Shown here: one piece after another, positions 43,825 to 52,153 of the stretch
Layout of the letters: every line of letters begins with the position of its first letter
How positions within the stretch are numbered: the first letter of the stretch is position 1
From: SW10 sp965657795
GTDB lineage: Bacteria > Verrucomicrobiota > Verrucomicrobiia > Verrucomicrobiales > Akkermansiaceae
Direction: 5' to 3'
Assembly (NCBI GenBank): GCA_965657795.1
Contig: CBFHQJ010000013.1
Coordinates: 1-64,000, forward strand
Length of the DNA: 64,000 nucleotides
Made by a program: the position numbers and the translations under genes
Notes under the pieces: generated by a model
Seen by the model: only the letters and a program-made list of their open reading frames with translations
Databases searched by the model: none
What the model was told of the DNA's origin: nothing

Positions 43825-46380
43825 CTAATCTTTTTTCTTCGCCGCTTTTTTGGCACCCTTCTTGGCCGCTTTGCGCGGGGCGAATTCGAAGCCGATTTTT
43901 GCAGTTTCGGGATCGAGGGTCAGGTGGGCGGCGAAGGCGCGCTTGGTCTTCTTCGAAATGAAGCCGGGAAGGAGATCGGTCTTGCCGACGGTGAGCATTT
44001 TTTCGACGTCGGAGGCGGAGAGTTCCTTTTGCAGGATGGTTTTGCCGAGGCGGAAACCGTCGGGGTTGTCCTTGGTAACCATGGCGGGGACCATGAAGGC
44101 TTTCTCGGTTTCGTAAAGTTTGGCCTGCTTGCCGTTGGTCAAGGTGACCTCTTTGATCATCTGATTCTCGGTGAGGTCATCGACGGATTCAAGATCGGAG
44201 TCGAAGACGAAGCCGGTTTTCCATTTTCCTTTCTTGCCGGTTTTGGAGACGGCCTGAGTCAGCTCGAGGGCTGCTTCGAAAGGACGATTGAAGCGGGAGA
44301 CGAAGCCGTCTCGCTGTTCCAGGAATTTGGTGGTGAGAAGAGTCTTGGCCTCGTCCTCGGTGAGATGACGACCGGCGATGTATTTTGAAATGCGGAATCC
44401 GCAATCAGGTTCGCGGCACTCGTAGGTAGCGTCAGTTTGCTTGAGCTCGGGCGCGTTGCAATTGGGGCAAGGGCATTTGAGATCGGGAAAAGGACGGGAG
44501 ATGATTTCGTCGTAGTGGCCACGGGCTTTTTGAACGACGCTCTCGGTGAACTTTTTGATCTCGTTCATGAAGGTGTCACGAGCGAGTTCTCCTTTTTCCA
44601 TTTGGTGGAGTTTGGCTTCCCAGTCGCCGGTCATTTCCGGGCTGGTGAGCGGCTTGACGTCCATTTCCTGGAGAAGGTCGATGAGGCGGACTCCTTTGCC
44701 GGTGGCAATGAGTTCGCGTCCGTCACGGGTGATGTATTTTTGGCGAAGGAGACCTTCAATGGTGGCGGCGCGGGTGGCCGGTGTTCCGAGACCGCGCTCC
44801 GACATGGCTTCGCGAAGGGCATCGTCATCGACGAGTTTTCCGGCGCCTTCCATCGCGGAAAGAAGGGTTGATTCGGTATAGCGGGCGGGAGGATTGGTTT
44901 CTTTTTCGAGCATCTCGATCTCGATAGCCTTGGCGTCTTCGCCGTCCTGCACGACACAGAGTTCGTCCTTGCCTGCGCCGACGCCGGGCTTCCGACCGTA
45001 AACAGAGAGCCAGCCGGGAGTGACGAGGATTTTACCGTCGGTGCGGAAGGTGTCCTTTTCGGCTCCGTGATCGATGGTGGTGAGACGTTTGGTAACCTCG
45101 AATTCAGCGTGGGGAAAGAAGACGGCGAGGAAGCGCTTCACGATCATGTCGTAAAGTTTGGCAGCGGGTTCGTCGATTTTGACGACGCGGCCGGTGGGGA
45201 TGATCGCGAAGTGATCGGAGACCTTGGCGTTGTTAAAGATGCGCTTCTGGAACTTGAGGCGGTCGTTTTTGAGAGCGTCCTTGGCCCAGTCGGCGAGGTC
45301 GGAACTGGATTGCGAAAGGTCGGTGACGATCTGCTTCACGTTCGCCATGTAGTCCTCGGGAAGGTAGCGCGAATCGGTTCGAGGATAGGTGATCATCTTG
45401 TGACGCTCATAGAGCGTCTGGGCGAGACCGAGGGTGTTTTTTGCGGTGAAGGGAGCTTCCCGCTGAAGGGTGGTGAGGTCGTAGAGTTGGGGTGCAATTT
45501 GCTTGGTGGGCTTTTTCTGCTCGGTGACCACGCCGGTTTTACCCTGACAACGTTCGGTGATGAGTTTTGCCTTTTCCTTGTCCCAAATTCGCTCGGCGCG
45601 ACCGTGGGGATTGGTGGCGTCCTTTTTAAAGTCGAGATCGACCCACTTGCCTTCATATTCTCCGGCCGCGACGCCGAAAGTTCCGTGGACCTCGGCGTAG
45701 GGAGTGGCTTTGAAGGCGGCAATTTCCTTTTCGCGCTTGGCGAGGATGGCAAGAGTCGGGGTCTGTACGCGTCCGGCAGCGGTGATGTTGAAACCCCCGT
45801 GGCGGGAGCGGAAACAAGTGAGGGCGCGGGTCGAGTTGAGGCCGACGAGCCAGTCGGACTCCGAGCGGCACTTGGCGGCGTCGGAGAGATTCGACATTTC
45901 CTCACCTTTGCGGAGATTGTCCCAGGCTTCCTGAATGGCACCGGTGGTCATGGACTGCATCCAGAGGCGTTTCACGGGCTTCTTGATCTTCCCGTAGTCC
46001 ATGATGTATTGGAAAATGAGCTCACCTTCGCGGCCGGCATCACAAGCGTTCACGATTTCGGTGACGTCCTTTTTTCGGGCAAGAGAGAGCACGTGTTTGA
46101 GACGGCCTTCGGACTGCTCGATGGGTTGGAGGGCGAAATCCGAGGGGATGGCGGGCAGGACATCGAACTTCCAGGGGAGGTTCTTGCCATTGGGTCCGGT
46201 GGGCATTTTAAGCTCGATGAGGTGTCCGACCGCCGAGGTGATCATGGCATTATCATTCTCGAAATACTGGGCATCGCGGGACTTTCCCTTCTTGGTAAAC
46301 TTGCCAAGGGTCTTGGCGAGGGCTTTGGAGAGATCTGTCGCAACAGAGGGTTTCTCGGCAATGATGAGAGTTTTGGACAC
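43825..46380 (-). CDS. topB: type IA DNA topoisomerase, TopB/TopIII-like
   Basis: An 851-residue enzyme that passes one DNA strand through a cut in the other and resolves recombination intermediates. It starts at a GTG (46380). The TOPRIM part is 'IIAEKPSVATDLSKAL' and NACDAGREGELIF (acidic D114, E118). The active tyrosine is Y332 in TYPRTDSRYL, followed by FNITAAGRVQTPTLAILAKRE-type signatures. After about residue 650 there is a Cys-rich zinc segment (CPCPNC...CREPDCGF), then two topoisomerase C-terminal repeats and a Lys-rich tail (KKGAKKAAKKKD). A long antisense open frame here is a shadow. The extended C-terminus is longer than E. coli TopB (653). Confidence 0.92.
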   Translation of the reverse strand: MSKTLIIAEKPSVATDLSKALAKTLGKFTKKGKSRDAQYFENDNAMITSAVGHLIELKMPTGPNGKNLPWKFDVLPAIPSDFALQPIEQSEGRLKHVLSLARKKDVTEIVNACDAGREGELIFQYIMDYGKIKKPVKRLWMQSMTTGAIQEAWDNLRKGEEMSNLSDAAKCRSESDWLVGLNSTRALTCFRSRHGGFNITAAGRVQTPTLAILAKREKEIAAFKATPYAEVHGTFGVAAGEYEGKWVDLDFKKDATNPHGRAERIWDKEKAKLITERCQGKTGVVTEQKKPTKQIAPQLYDLTTLQREAPFTAKNTLGLAQTLYERHKMITYPRTDSRYLPEDYMANVKQIVTDLSQSSSDLADWAKDALKNDRLKFQKRIFNNAKVSDHFAIIPTGRVVKIDEPAAKLYDMIVKRFLAVFFPHAEFEVTKRLTTIDHGAEKDTFRTDGKILVTPGWLSVYGRKPGVGAGKDELCVVQDGEDAKAIEIEMLEKETNPPARYTESTLLSAMEGAGKLVDDDALREAMSERGLGTPATRAATIEGLLRQKYITRDGRELIATGKGVRLIDLLQEMDVKPLTSPEMTGDWEAKLHQMEKGELARDTFMNEIKKFTESVVQKARGHYDEIISRPFPDLKCPCPNCNAPELKQTDATYECREPDCGFRISKYIAGRHLTEDEAKTLLTTKFLEQRDGFVSRFNRPFEAALELTQAVSKTGKKGKWKTGFVFDSDLESVDDLTENQMIKEVTLTNGKQAKLYETEKAFMVPAMVTKDNPDGFRLGKTILQKELSASDVEKMLTVGKTDLLPGFISKKTKRAFAAHLTLDPETAKIGFEFAPRKAAKKGAKKAAKKKD

Positions 46381-46459
46381 GAGGCGGACTTAGGCGGTGA
46401 AGGGGGGGGATGGAAAGGAATTTCTTTTTAGGGGGTGGAATTCGGGTGATTGTAAGGCG

Positions 46460-46948
46460 ATGAAACCGGAGCACATCTTGTTGGTGGCAGATTTGCTACC
46501 GATAGTTTTTGAAAAGCTGATGAGCTGGTGTGACGACCGGATCAGGGCATTGGAGGCTCCGGCGTATTGGCTCATCGAGGTTTCGCTTGCGCGAAGTTTG
46601 GAAGAAGCTGTGGAGGTCTTGCGGGAAGTGGTTTCGGGGAATGAAGGGACGACGGAGGAGCGAATTGCGATCGTAATCGAAGGGTGTATGGCAGGGGTGA
46701 TTTCGCTGAATGAAACGATTTGGAGACTGTGGCGGATTTGGCAGGGGCCTGATTATTCCTTTGAAACGAATAATTTTCCTTCGGAGCTTTCCGGCTTCCT
46801 GATGGACTGGGATATGTATGGAGTTGATGATTCAATTCCGGATGAATTACGGCGCGAGACAGTGGCTTGGTATGAGGAATACCGAGAGAAACAGCGGGAA
46901 ATTTGCGAGTTGGTGAGACCTATTGTTTTCCTTGCTCAGGGTGATTAA
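46460..46948 (+). CDS. hypothetical cytosolic protein
   Basis: A 162-residue protein that I do not recognise, starting at ATG 46460 after TAAGGCG. It is helical and acidic, with no signal or span (LLVADLLPIVFEKLMSWCDD, EVLREVVSGNEGTTEERIAIVIEG, WRLWRIWQGPDYSFE). It is divergent from topB and its last bases overlap the convergent secreted protein gene (46945). An in-frame ATG at 46397 is too close to topB and has no support. No partner is suggested by context. Confidence 0.55.
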   Translation: MKPEHILLVADLLPIVFEKLMSWCDDRIRALEAPAYWLIEVSLARSLEEAVEVLREVVSGNEGTTEERIAIVIEGCMAGVISLNETIWRLWRIWQGPDYSFETNNFPSELSGFLMDWDMYGVDDSIPDELRRETVAWYEEYREKQREICELVRPIVFLAQGD

Positions 46949-48237
46949 TTCTTTTTGCGAAGTCTTTTGTATCCGAAGCGGAGCAAGACAAGCCCGAGAG
47001 CCAGTTGAGTCCCGGTGATGAGCCAGAAAATTCCGGGAATTGGGCCCGGCTCGTCGCTAGCGGAGCTGCTTTGGCTGAGTTGATACATCAGAACAATTTC
47101 GGGAAAGTAGGGAGCATGTTCTTTGTTTGCGACAAGTGAGGGAATGAGGAGGCGTCCGTTCGGGAGCGGAAGTGAGGTCGCGAGAAGCTCGCATCCAAGG
47201 ATGGATGATTTTTCGTGATCGCGATAGGCGCGGGCTGTGCCGAGGCCGAGGCCGGTTGCCGCGGTTCCGAAGGACCACAAGACCGGGCCTGCATCAGCAT
47301 CGAAGTAGAGCCAGTCCGGTGAGTAGGACATGTCGAATTCGCGCCATCCTTGGGCCAGAGAATCGTTCTTCCAGAATCGATCACAATATTGCTGATAGAG
47401 TCTTTCTCCGGTTTCGGGATCAGCTTCCCGGATGAAGGGAAGACCGAAGCCATTGGTGCATCCACGGCTGGGAGTTTGGATGGTTCCGGTGAAGACGTCT
47501 GCGGTGTAGGCGGGAAGTTTACCGTCGGAGTGTTGAAGCATTCGGGCGAGGGCGTCTTTGGCCCAGTCGATGCGGTCCTCGCCAATAATCTTCGAATATT
47601 CACGAACGATGCCAATGGCGGCGGCGACATCCATGGGGAAGCATTGGCCGGGGTAATCATCGATAAGTCCGTGAGAAGATTGGTCGAGATGATAGGTAAG
47701 GGCTTTCAGGTGCATCCTGAGGACGGGCAGGTGTTCGGTACTGCCGGTGAGACGGTGATGGGCACCCAGGCCTCCTGCTACGAGAAGTCGATAGAAGCAG
47801 TTGGAGTGGGGATCGAGATTTTCACCCCAGTAGACTTTCACCCAGTGAGCGTGATTTTCATCGAGGAGGAGGCGGACGCTGGCTTCGATGGCAGTCTTTC
47901 CGGATTCTTTGGGTGATGATGACGATAAAGTCTGATTGTTTTCGTATTGGGCCTGAAGCTTCTCGGTCGCACGAAGATAGAAGAAAGCTCCATAAAGCGG
48001 CCATTCAGTGGCCTCAATTTCTTCGACGGTCAGGGTTGTCGCAATCTCGGATTCAATGCGATCGTCAATGTATTCGGGAAGCCGGGTGGAAAGGCTTTTG
48101 TGGATCTTGAATGAAATTTTCGTGGGGCCTCCGTTGCGGATCCCGGGGTCGGTGAAGAGGGTCCAAATAGAAAAGAAAGCCGGGTAGAGAATAAACCCGG
48201 CCAGAAGGAGCAGTGTGAATGTGAAGACCCGTTTCAT
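46945..48237 (-). CDS. membrane-anchored protein of unknown function, possible alpha/alpha barrel
   Basis: A 430-residue protein from ATG 48237 (MKRVFTFTLLLLAGFILYPAFFSIW, signal or anchor); an upstream start at 48315 would bury it. The extracytoplasmic body is helical with repeated Trp/Tyr pairs and the phrases 'DPHSNCFYRLLVAGGLGAHHRLTG', 'LIDDYPGQCFPMDVAAAIGIV' and 'GTIQTPSRGCTNGFGLPFI', which remind me of (alpha/alpha)6 barrels such as linalool dehydratase-isomerase relatives, though this is uncertain. A second span sits near the C-terminus (IPGIFWLITGTQLALGLVLLRF) before a basic tail. No enzyme activity can be assigned. Its end overlaps the convergent gene by 4 bases. Confidence 0.6.
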   Translation of the reverse strand: MKRVFTFTLLLLAGFILYPAFFSIWTLFTDPGIRNGGPTKISFKIHKSLSTRLPEYIDDRIESEIATTLTVEEIEATEWPLYGAFFYLRATEKLQAQYENNQTLSSSSPKESGKTAIEASVRLLLDENHAHWVKVYWGENLDPHSNCFYRLLVAGGLGAHHRLTGSTEHLPVLRMHLKALTYHLDQSSHGLIDDYPGQCFPMDVAAAIGIVREYSKIIGEDRIDWAKDALARMLQHSDGKLPAYTADVFTGTIQTPSRGCTNGFGLPFIREADPETGERLYQQYCDRFWKNDSLAQGWREFDMSYSPDWLYFDADAGPVLWSFGTAATGLGLGTARAYRDHEKSSILGCELLATSLPLPNGRLLIPSLVANKEHAPYFPEIVLMYQLSQSSSASDEPGPIPGIFWLITGTQLALGLVLLRFGYKRLRKKN

Positions 48238-48380
48238 GATGAACTTGGACAGGTGAAGCAGGGATTTGTTGGATGATTGATCCGCCGATTCAATAAACGA
48301 GGCGCTCCATCCCAAGGCGTGTTCATTGGGAATCGTATTTCAGATTGAGAGTGAGCAATTTTCGACTCAGAGGACAATAG

Positions 48381-49633
48381 TTAGTTTTGATCGATGATGG
48401 AGATTTCTTCAGCACGGAAATAGATTTTATCGAGACTCCTCCGGTCAGGAATGATGGGGAAGTTGTGGGTGGTCGCTCCGGGGAAAGGAAGGTCATAGGC
48501 CGTCCAGGTTTTAAGATCGGTCGAGGTGTAAATTTGATAGAGCTGATTGGCGTCGCCGGGAATGGTGAGCTCGATTCCCAGGTTTGTAGTGAGGTTCTCT
48601 TTACAGCCGGGTATGATGAACGGGCGGTCCCGGTAAAGAGTTGCTTTCAATTGGGCTTTACCTTGAGCATGATAGGTCACGGGTTCAACGGAGAGACAAT
48701 AGGCGGTGTTGGTTATTCCTGATTCTGCGAGAACGAGCCATTGGTTCTTAAAAAACGCGGCGTCGAAAAATCCCCCGGGGTTAAACTCAGAGAAATCTGC
48801 CAGCGTCCATGTCCGCAAGAAATCTCGGGAGAGGTGAAGCTTCGGGGCTTCTTCCGGGCCCGTGATTACGAGTCCGACGCCATTGTGGTATCCTTTGATC
48901 TCTCCCAGGTTTTTCCAATTTCCATAAGAGATTTCACCTCCATTTCGGGCGATTCCGTTTTGACTAATCAAGAGGTCGCCAGATGCAATTCCAGGCTCCA
49001 AAGATCCGGCGAGATTTCTCCAGGATGAACCTCCAAAGTTTAGGCCAGAATCGCTGATTGTGTCCGTCGTAGTGCAGGGTCGATTGACGAAATCCGGGCC
49101 TGTTCCGAAGAAGTCTCCGTCAAGAGCCACAATGTTGGTGTGGCCCAAAGAATCTTGGATGATTCGGGAGCCATCTGCGAATAGAGAAACGCTCTCCGGA
49201 AACCCAAAGAACTTGGAAGTCACGGTGAAATACAAGAAGGTTTCGGTCGCCGCAATCTCTCCGGAGGTGGGCAGAGCGAGGCCGCGAAAGGAAACAATTT
49301 GAGTGAACTCAGACCACGCGACGCCATCGCGGGATTCCATGATGAGAATGTTGTAAGGACGTTCGGGTCGTTTGCAAAAGGGTTGAGCACGTAACTTAGG
49401 GCCACGAAGTCACCGGAAGGCTTCTTTGTAATATGAAGAAGGGGGAAGCCCGGATCGACAGGGCTTGACCAAGTGGTGCCGTTATTAGAGCTCGAAATCC
49501 GATTCGTGCCGTATGCGACCAAATACGAGTCTGATGCTATGAATCGGGTGAGATTACGATCAAGGCTGGCTATTCTGGTCCATTGCGCGTGGGCAATAAT
49601 GGCGGTCAGGAAGAGCAGGAGAAGTGGATGCAT
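48381..49633 (-). pseudogene. secreted repeat/propeller-like protein gene interrupted by a -1 frameshift
   Basis: Two minus frames make one gene. Frame one starts at ATG 49633 with signal peptide MHPLLLLFLTAIIAHAQ and runs through 'WTRIASLDRNLTRFIASDSYLVAYGTNRISSSNNGTTWSSP', a beta-propeller-like pattern, then drifts into an unlikely Pro/Arg ending at 49220. Frame two picks up with 'PYNILIMESRDGVAWSEFTQIVSF' from about 49375 and continues to 48381, ending in LKTWTAYDLPFPG... The 'GTTWSS' and 'GVAWSE' phrases show they belong together. The switch falls at AAAAGGG (49376-49382), on the minus strand C CCT TTT. A true mutation, an error or programmed shifting are all possible. It is the last gene after dprA, 18 bases away. 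Confidence 0.7.
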
Positions 49634-49651
49634 GGCGGGATGGGAATCTCG

Positions 49652-50755
49652 CTATCTTTTGCGGGCAAAGCGTTGGCCGGGGAGGGATTGGACAAGATTG
49701 CGGAGCTCCATTTTCATGAGAATCACCGAGACCTGATGGGCGGGGAGGCTGGTTTTTTCGACGACTTCATCGACGGATTGGTCGCTTCCCGAGAGGGATT
49801 TCAGGACGGCGTTTTCCTCGGGGCTGAGGTCGACGAAGTTCTCGATAGGGCGGGGTTCTTCGTCTTTAGGGGACTCGAAATTGAGGTGGGAAAAATCTTC
49901 GAGGATTTGTGATCCGTCGGTGACGAGGGTGGCCCCTTCGCGAATCAAGTCATGGCAGCCGCCGGAGGTGGGGCGGTCGATGGGGCCGGGGACGGCATAG
50001 ATTTGGCGGCCTGCTTCGAGGGCGAAGTTGGCGGTGATCAGGGAGCCGGAGCGGCTGGGGCATTCGACGACCAGAAGGGCGCGCGACCAGTGGGCGACGA
50101 TGCGATTTCGCTGGGGGAAGGTCTTGCGATCCGGTGAGGTTTGAAGGGGGAATTCCGAGATGATGGCGCCGTGGCCGTTGGCGATTTTTTCTGCCAGAGC
50201 GAGGTTTTCGGGAGGGTAAATTTGCATGAGACCGGAGCCGAGGACTCCGATGGTGCGTCCGTTGGCGGCGACGGCTCCTTCGTGTGCGGCAGTGTCGATG
50301 CCACGTGCAAGACCGGAAATCACGGTGAGTCCGGCGCTGGCGAGTTGGAAGGCGAATTTGCGGGCGGTTTCACGACCGTAATGGGTGAGTTTTCGTGATC
50401 CGACGATGCCGACGGAGTGAAGGTCGCGTTCCTGAAGATCTCCCCAGACGTAGAGAACAACGGGGGCGTCATAGGCATCGCGGAGGGCGATGGGGTAGTC
50501 TTCGTCTTCCTGGGTGAGGACTTGAATGTTGCGTTCTTTGGCGAGTTGGAGTTCTGCGGCGGGGTCGGTGTGATCCTGCCAATCGGTGATGAGTTTGGCG
50601 GCTTCGGGGCCGATGCCTTGGACTCTCTGCAAAGAGGAATTGCCCTGCTTTAGAATGTCGACAGCAGTGCCAAAGCTTTCGAGAAGGCGACGAATTTTGA
50701 CCGGGCCGGTGACGGGGAGTTGGTTGAGAGCGATAAGCGCTTCTGCTTCAGTCAT
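49652..50755 (-). CDS. dprA: DNA-processing protein DprA
   Basis: DprA binds single-stranded DNA taken up by transformation and loads RecA. The 367-residue protein (ATG 50755, MTEAEALIALNQLPVTGPVK) has an N-terminal HhH-type region (residues 1-70), the Rossmann DprA domain with VGIVGSRKLTHYG, ISGLARGIDTAAHEGA and FPQRNRIVAHWSRALLVVECPSRSGSLITA, and a C-terminal winged-helix DML1-like domain (SPEENAVLKSLSGSDQSVDEVVEKT). An upstream in-frame start at 50995 would overlap DUF2851 and has a compositionally odd N-terminus. Last of an MBL-TIGR03790-DUF2851-dprA operon; the frameshifted gene follows. Confidence 0.95.
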   Translation of the reverse strand: MTEAEALIALNQLPVTGPVKIRRLLESFGTAVDILKQGNSSLQRVQGIGPEAAKLITDWQDHTDPAAELQLAKERNIQVLTQEDEDYPIALRDAYDAPVVLYVWGDLQERDLHSVGIVGSRKLTHYGRETARKFAFQLASAGLTVISGLARGIDTAAHEGAVAANGRTIGVLGSGLMQIYPPENLALAEKIANGHGAIISEFPLQTSPDRKTFPQRNRIVAHWSRALLVVECPSRSGSLITANFALEAGRQIYAVPGPIDRPTSGGCHDLIREGATLVTDGSQILEDFSHLNFESPKDEEPRPIENFVDLSPEENAVLKSLSGSDQSVDEVVEKTSLPAHQVSVILMKMELRNLVQSLPGQRFARKR

Positions 50756-50780
50756 TTTTTGAGTTCGAAGTTTGAAGTGT

Positions 50781-52151
50781 TCAGTTTGAAGATTTCCATT
50801 GGGCGAGTTGTTCGGGAAAAATACAGTCCTCGCAATTGGAGAGATCTTCGAGGCAGAAGTCCTGGTAAAGCTGGAGGAGGGCTTGATGTTGCCAGGCGAA
50901 TTTGAGGTGGGGCTTGGCGGCGGCGAGGGAGCCGAAGAGGCGTTCGCAGCAACGTTTGACCTTTTGGTTGGGAGCGGAGGCACGGACTTTGGCAAATTCT
51001 TCCCAATGATCAGGGTGGAGAGGGAAGAGGGTGTTGATGAGGAATTCCTCGAGTCGTGATTTGCCGATAAGCTTAACGGGCCTGTCGGTGCGTTTGGAAA
51101 GCAGGGTGTGATGATGGTCCCAGAATGGTTCGCTCAGTTCGGAGAGATTTTGAGCAAAGCGAGTGAAGGTAGGTTCTTCGCGGCTGAGGGTGAGAAGGGA
51201 GGGCCACGATGCTGCTGCGGTGGCGAGTGCGGCGAGCCGGCGTTGGGGGTGATTGCCAGGGCGGGTGGCGCGGGTGGACCAAGCGGGAGTTCGGTCAACC
51301 GGGAATTCGTAGTCGAGGCGGTGCTTCCACCAACGGGTCCAGAGATCTTCGAGCCATTCGCGTGATTCGGGCGGAGCCGCTTCGTGAAGGTCAGGGGCGA
51401 GAAATCCGGCGGTGCCGAAAATAATGGCCTCGCGGTCTTGAGGCGTGTGTTTGAGGAGTTTTTTGATGGGGAGCCTTTGCGCGAGGAGTCGCATGGGAAG
51501 GCGATTGGCGGAGAAGCCAAGGGCGTCGGCGAGAGATTCCCAAAGTGCTTGTGAAAAACCGTGGAGCTTCGCTGTTTGTTCGAAGCGAGTCGCTTTCAGG
51601 TGGGCCCGATGTTTAGCGGATTCACGCAGTAGGGATGCGGCATCTTCAGCCGGCATTTGTGCCAAGGGTTGAAGGCAGCGGCCGGGGCGGGCGAGAGCCT
51701 GGGAGAGGCGGGGTCGACCGAGGGCGGCGTTCACTTCGGCAGGCGAGAGAATGATGCGGGGGATGTCGCGGTGGTTGAAGCTTCTGGTGAAGAAGGTGGG
51801 GCCGGAGTCATGGAGGACGATGTGTAGAATGACTTCGTCGAAGTAGGGACTTTGGTGGTGACCGTGGAGTTCCCAGTTTCGGGAATCAAGATCGAGTTCG
51901 ATGGGGCCGTGGTGGGTTTCACCGTCAATTTCGACGGTGGCGTCGAGGAAGTCGGGCCCGGCTCCACGATTCCACTCGCCGGGCGAGATGATGGAAACTC
52001 TCTGCCCGTGATTGGACAGATGGTCTCGCGAAAAATACCCGGCGAACCAGCGCGACTGAATTTCGATTTCATCGAAGTCCGGCGGAGTTTGATTCTCTGC
52101 CAGCAGGTTGGATTCGACCGCCGTGATTTCGAGCAGACGCTGATAAGTCAT
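50781..52151 (-). CDS. DUF2851 family protein, nuclease-like N-terminus
   Basis: A 456-residue protein of DUF2851, common in Bacteroidetes and Verrucomicrobia and of unknown function. The N-terminal 120 residues keep the family's core GPDFLDATVEIDG (65-77) then GPIELDLDSRNWELHGHH (82-99) and YFDEVILHIVLH (103-114). The order PDF...E-x-D and nearby His/Trp resembles a PD-(D/E)XK nuclease core (many members have ExH; here it is E85-L-D87). The C-terminal half is Arg/Leu-rich helices ending in a Cys pattern (FCLEDLSNCEDCIFPEQ). It starts 2 bases after TIGR03790 and is 25 bases before dprA, so a role with DNA processing is a reasonable guess. Confidence 0.8.
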   Translation of the reverse strand: MTYQRLLEITAVESNLLAENQTPPDFDEIEIQSRWFAGYFSRDHLSNHGQRVSIISPGEWNRGAGPDFLDATVEIDGETHHGPIELDLDSRNWELHGHHQSPYFDEVILHIVLHDSGPTFFTRSFNHRDIPRIILSPAEVNAALGRPRLSQALARPGRCLQPLAQMPAEDAASLLRESAKHRAHLKATRFEQTAKLHGFSQALWESLADALGFSANRLPMRLLAQRLPIKKLLKHTPQDREAIIFGTAGFLAPDLHEAAPPESREWLEDLWTRWWKHRLDYEFPVDRTPAWSTRATRPGNHPQRRLAALATAAASWPSLLTLSREEPTFTRFAQNLSELSEPFWDHHHTLLSKRTDRPVKLIGKSRLEEFLINTLFPLHPDHWEEFAKVRASAPNQKVKRCCERLFGSLAAAKPHLKFAWQHQALLQLYQDFCLEDLSNCEDCIFPEQLAQWKSSN

Positions 52152-52153
52152 AC

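Noticed and set aside
45067..46431. 454-codon open frame antisense to topB
   Set aside because: It mirrors the topB coding frame, has no family match and topB has full topoisomerase motifs on the other strand.
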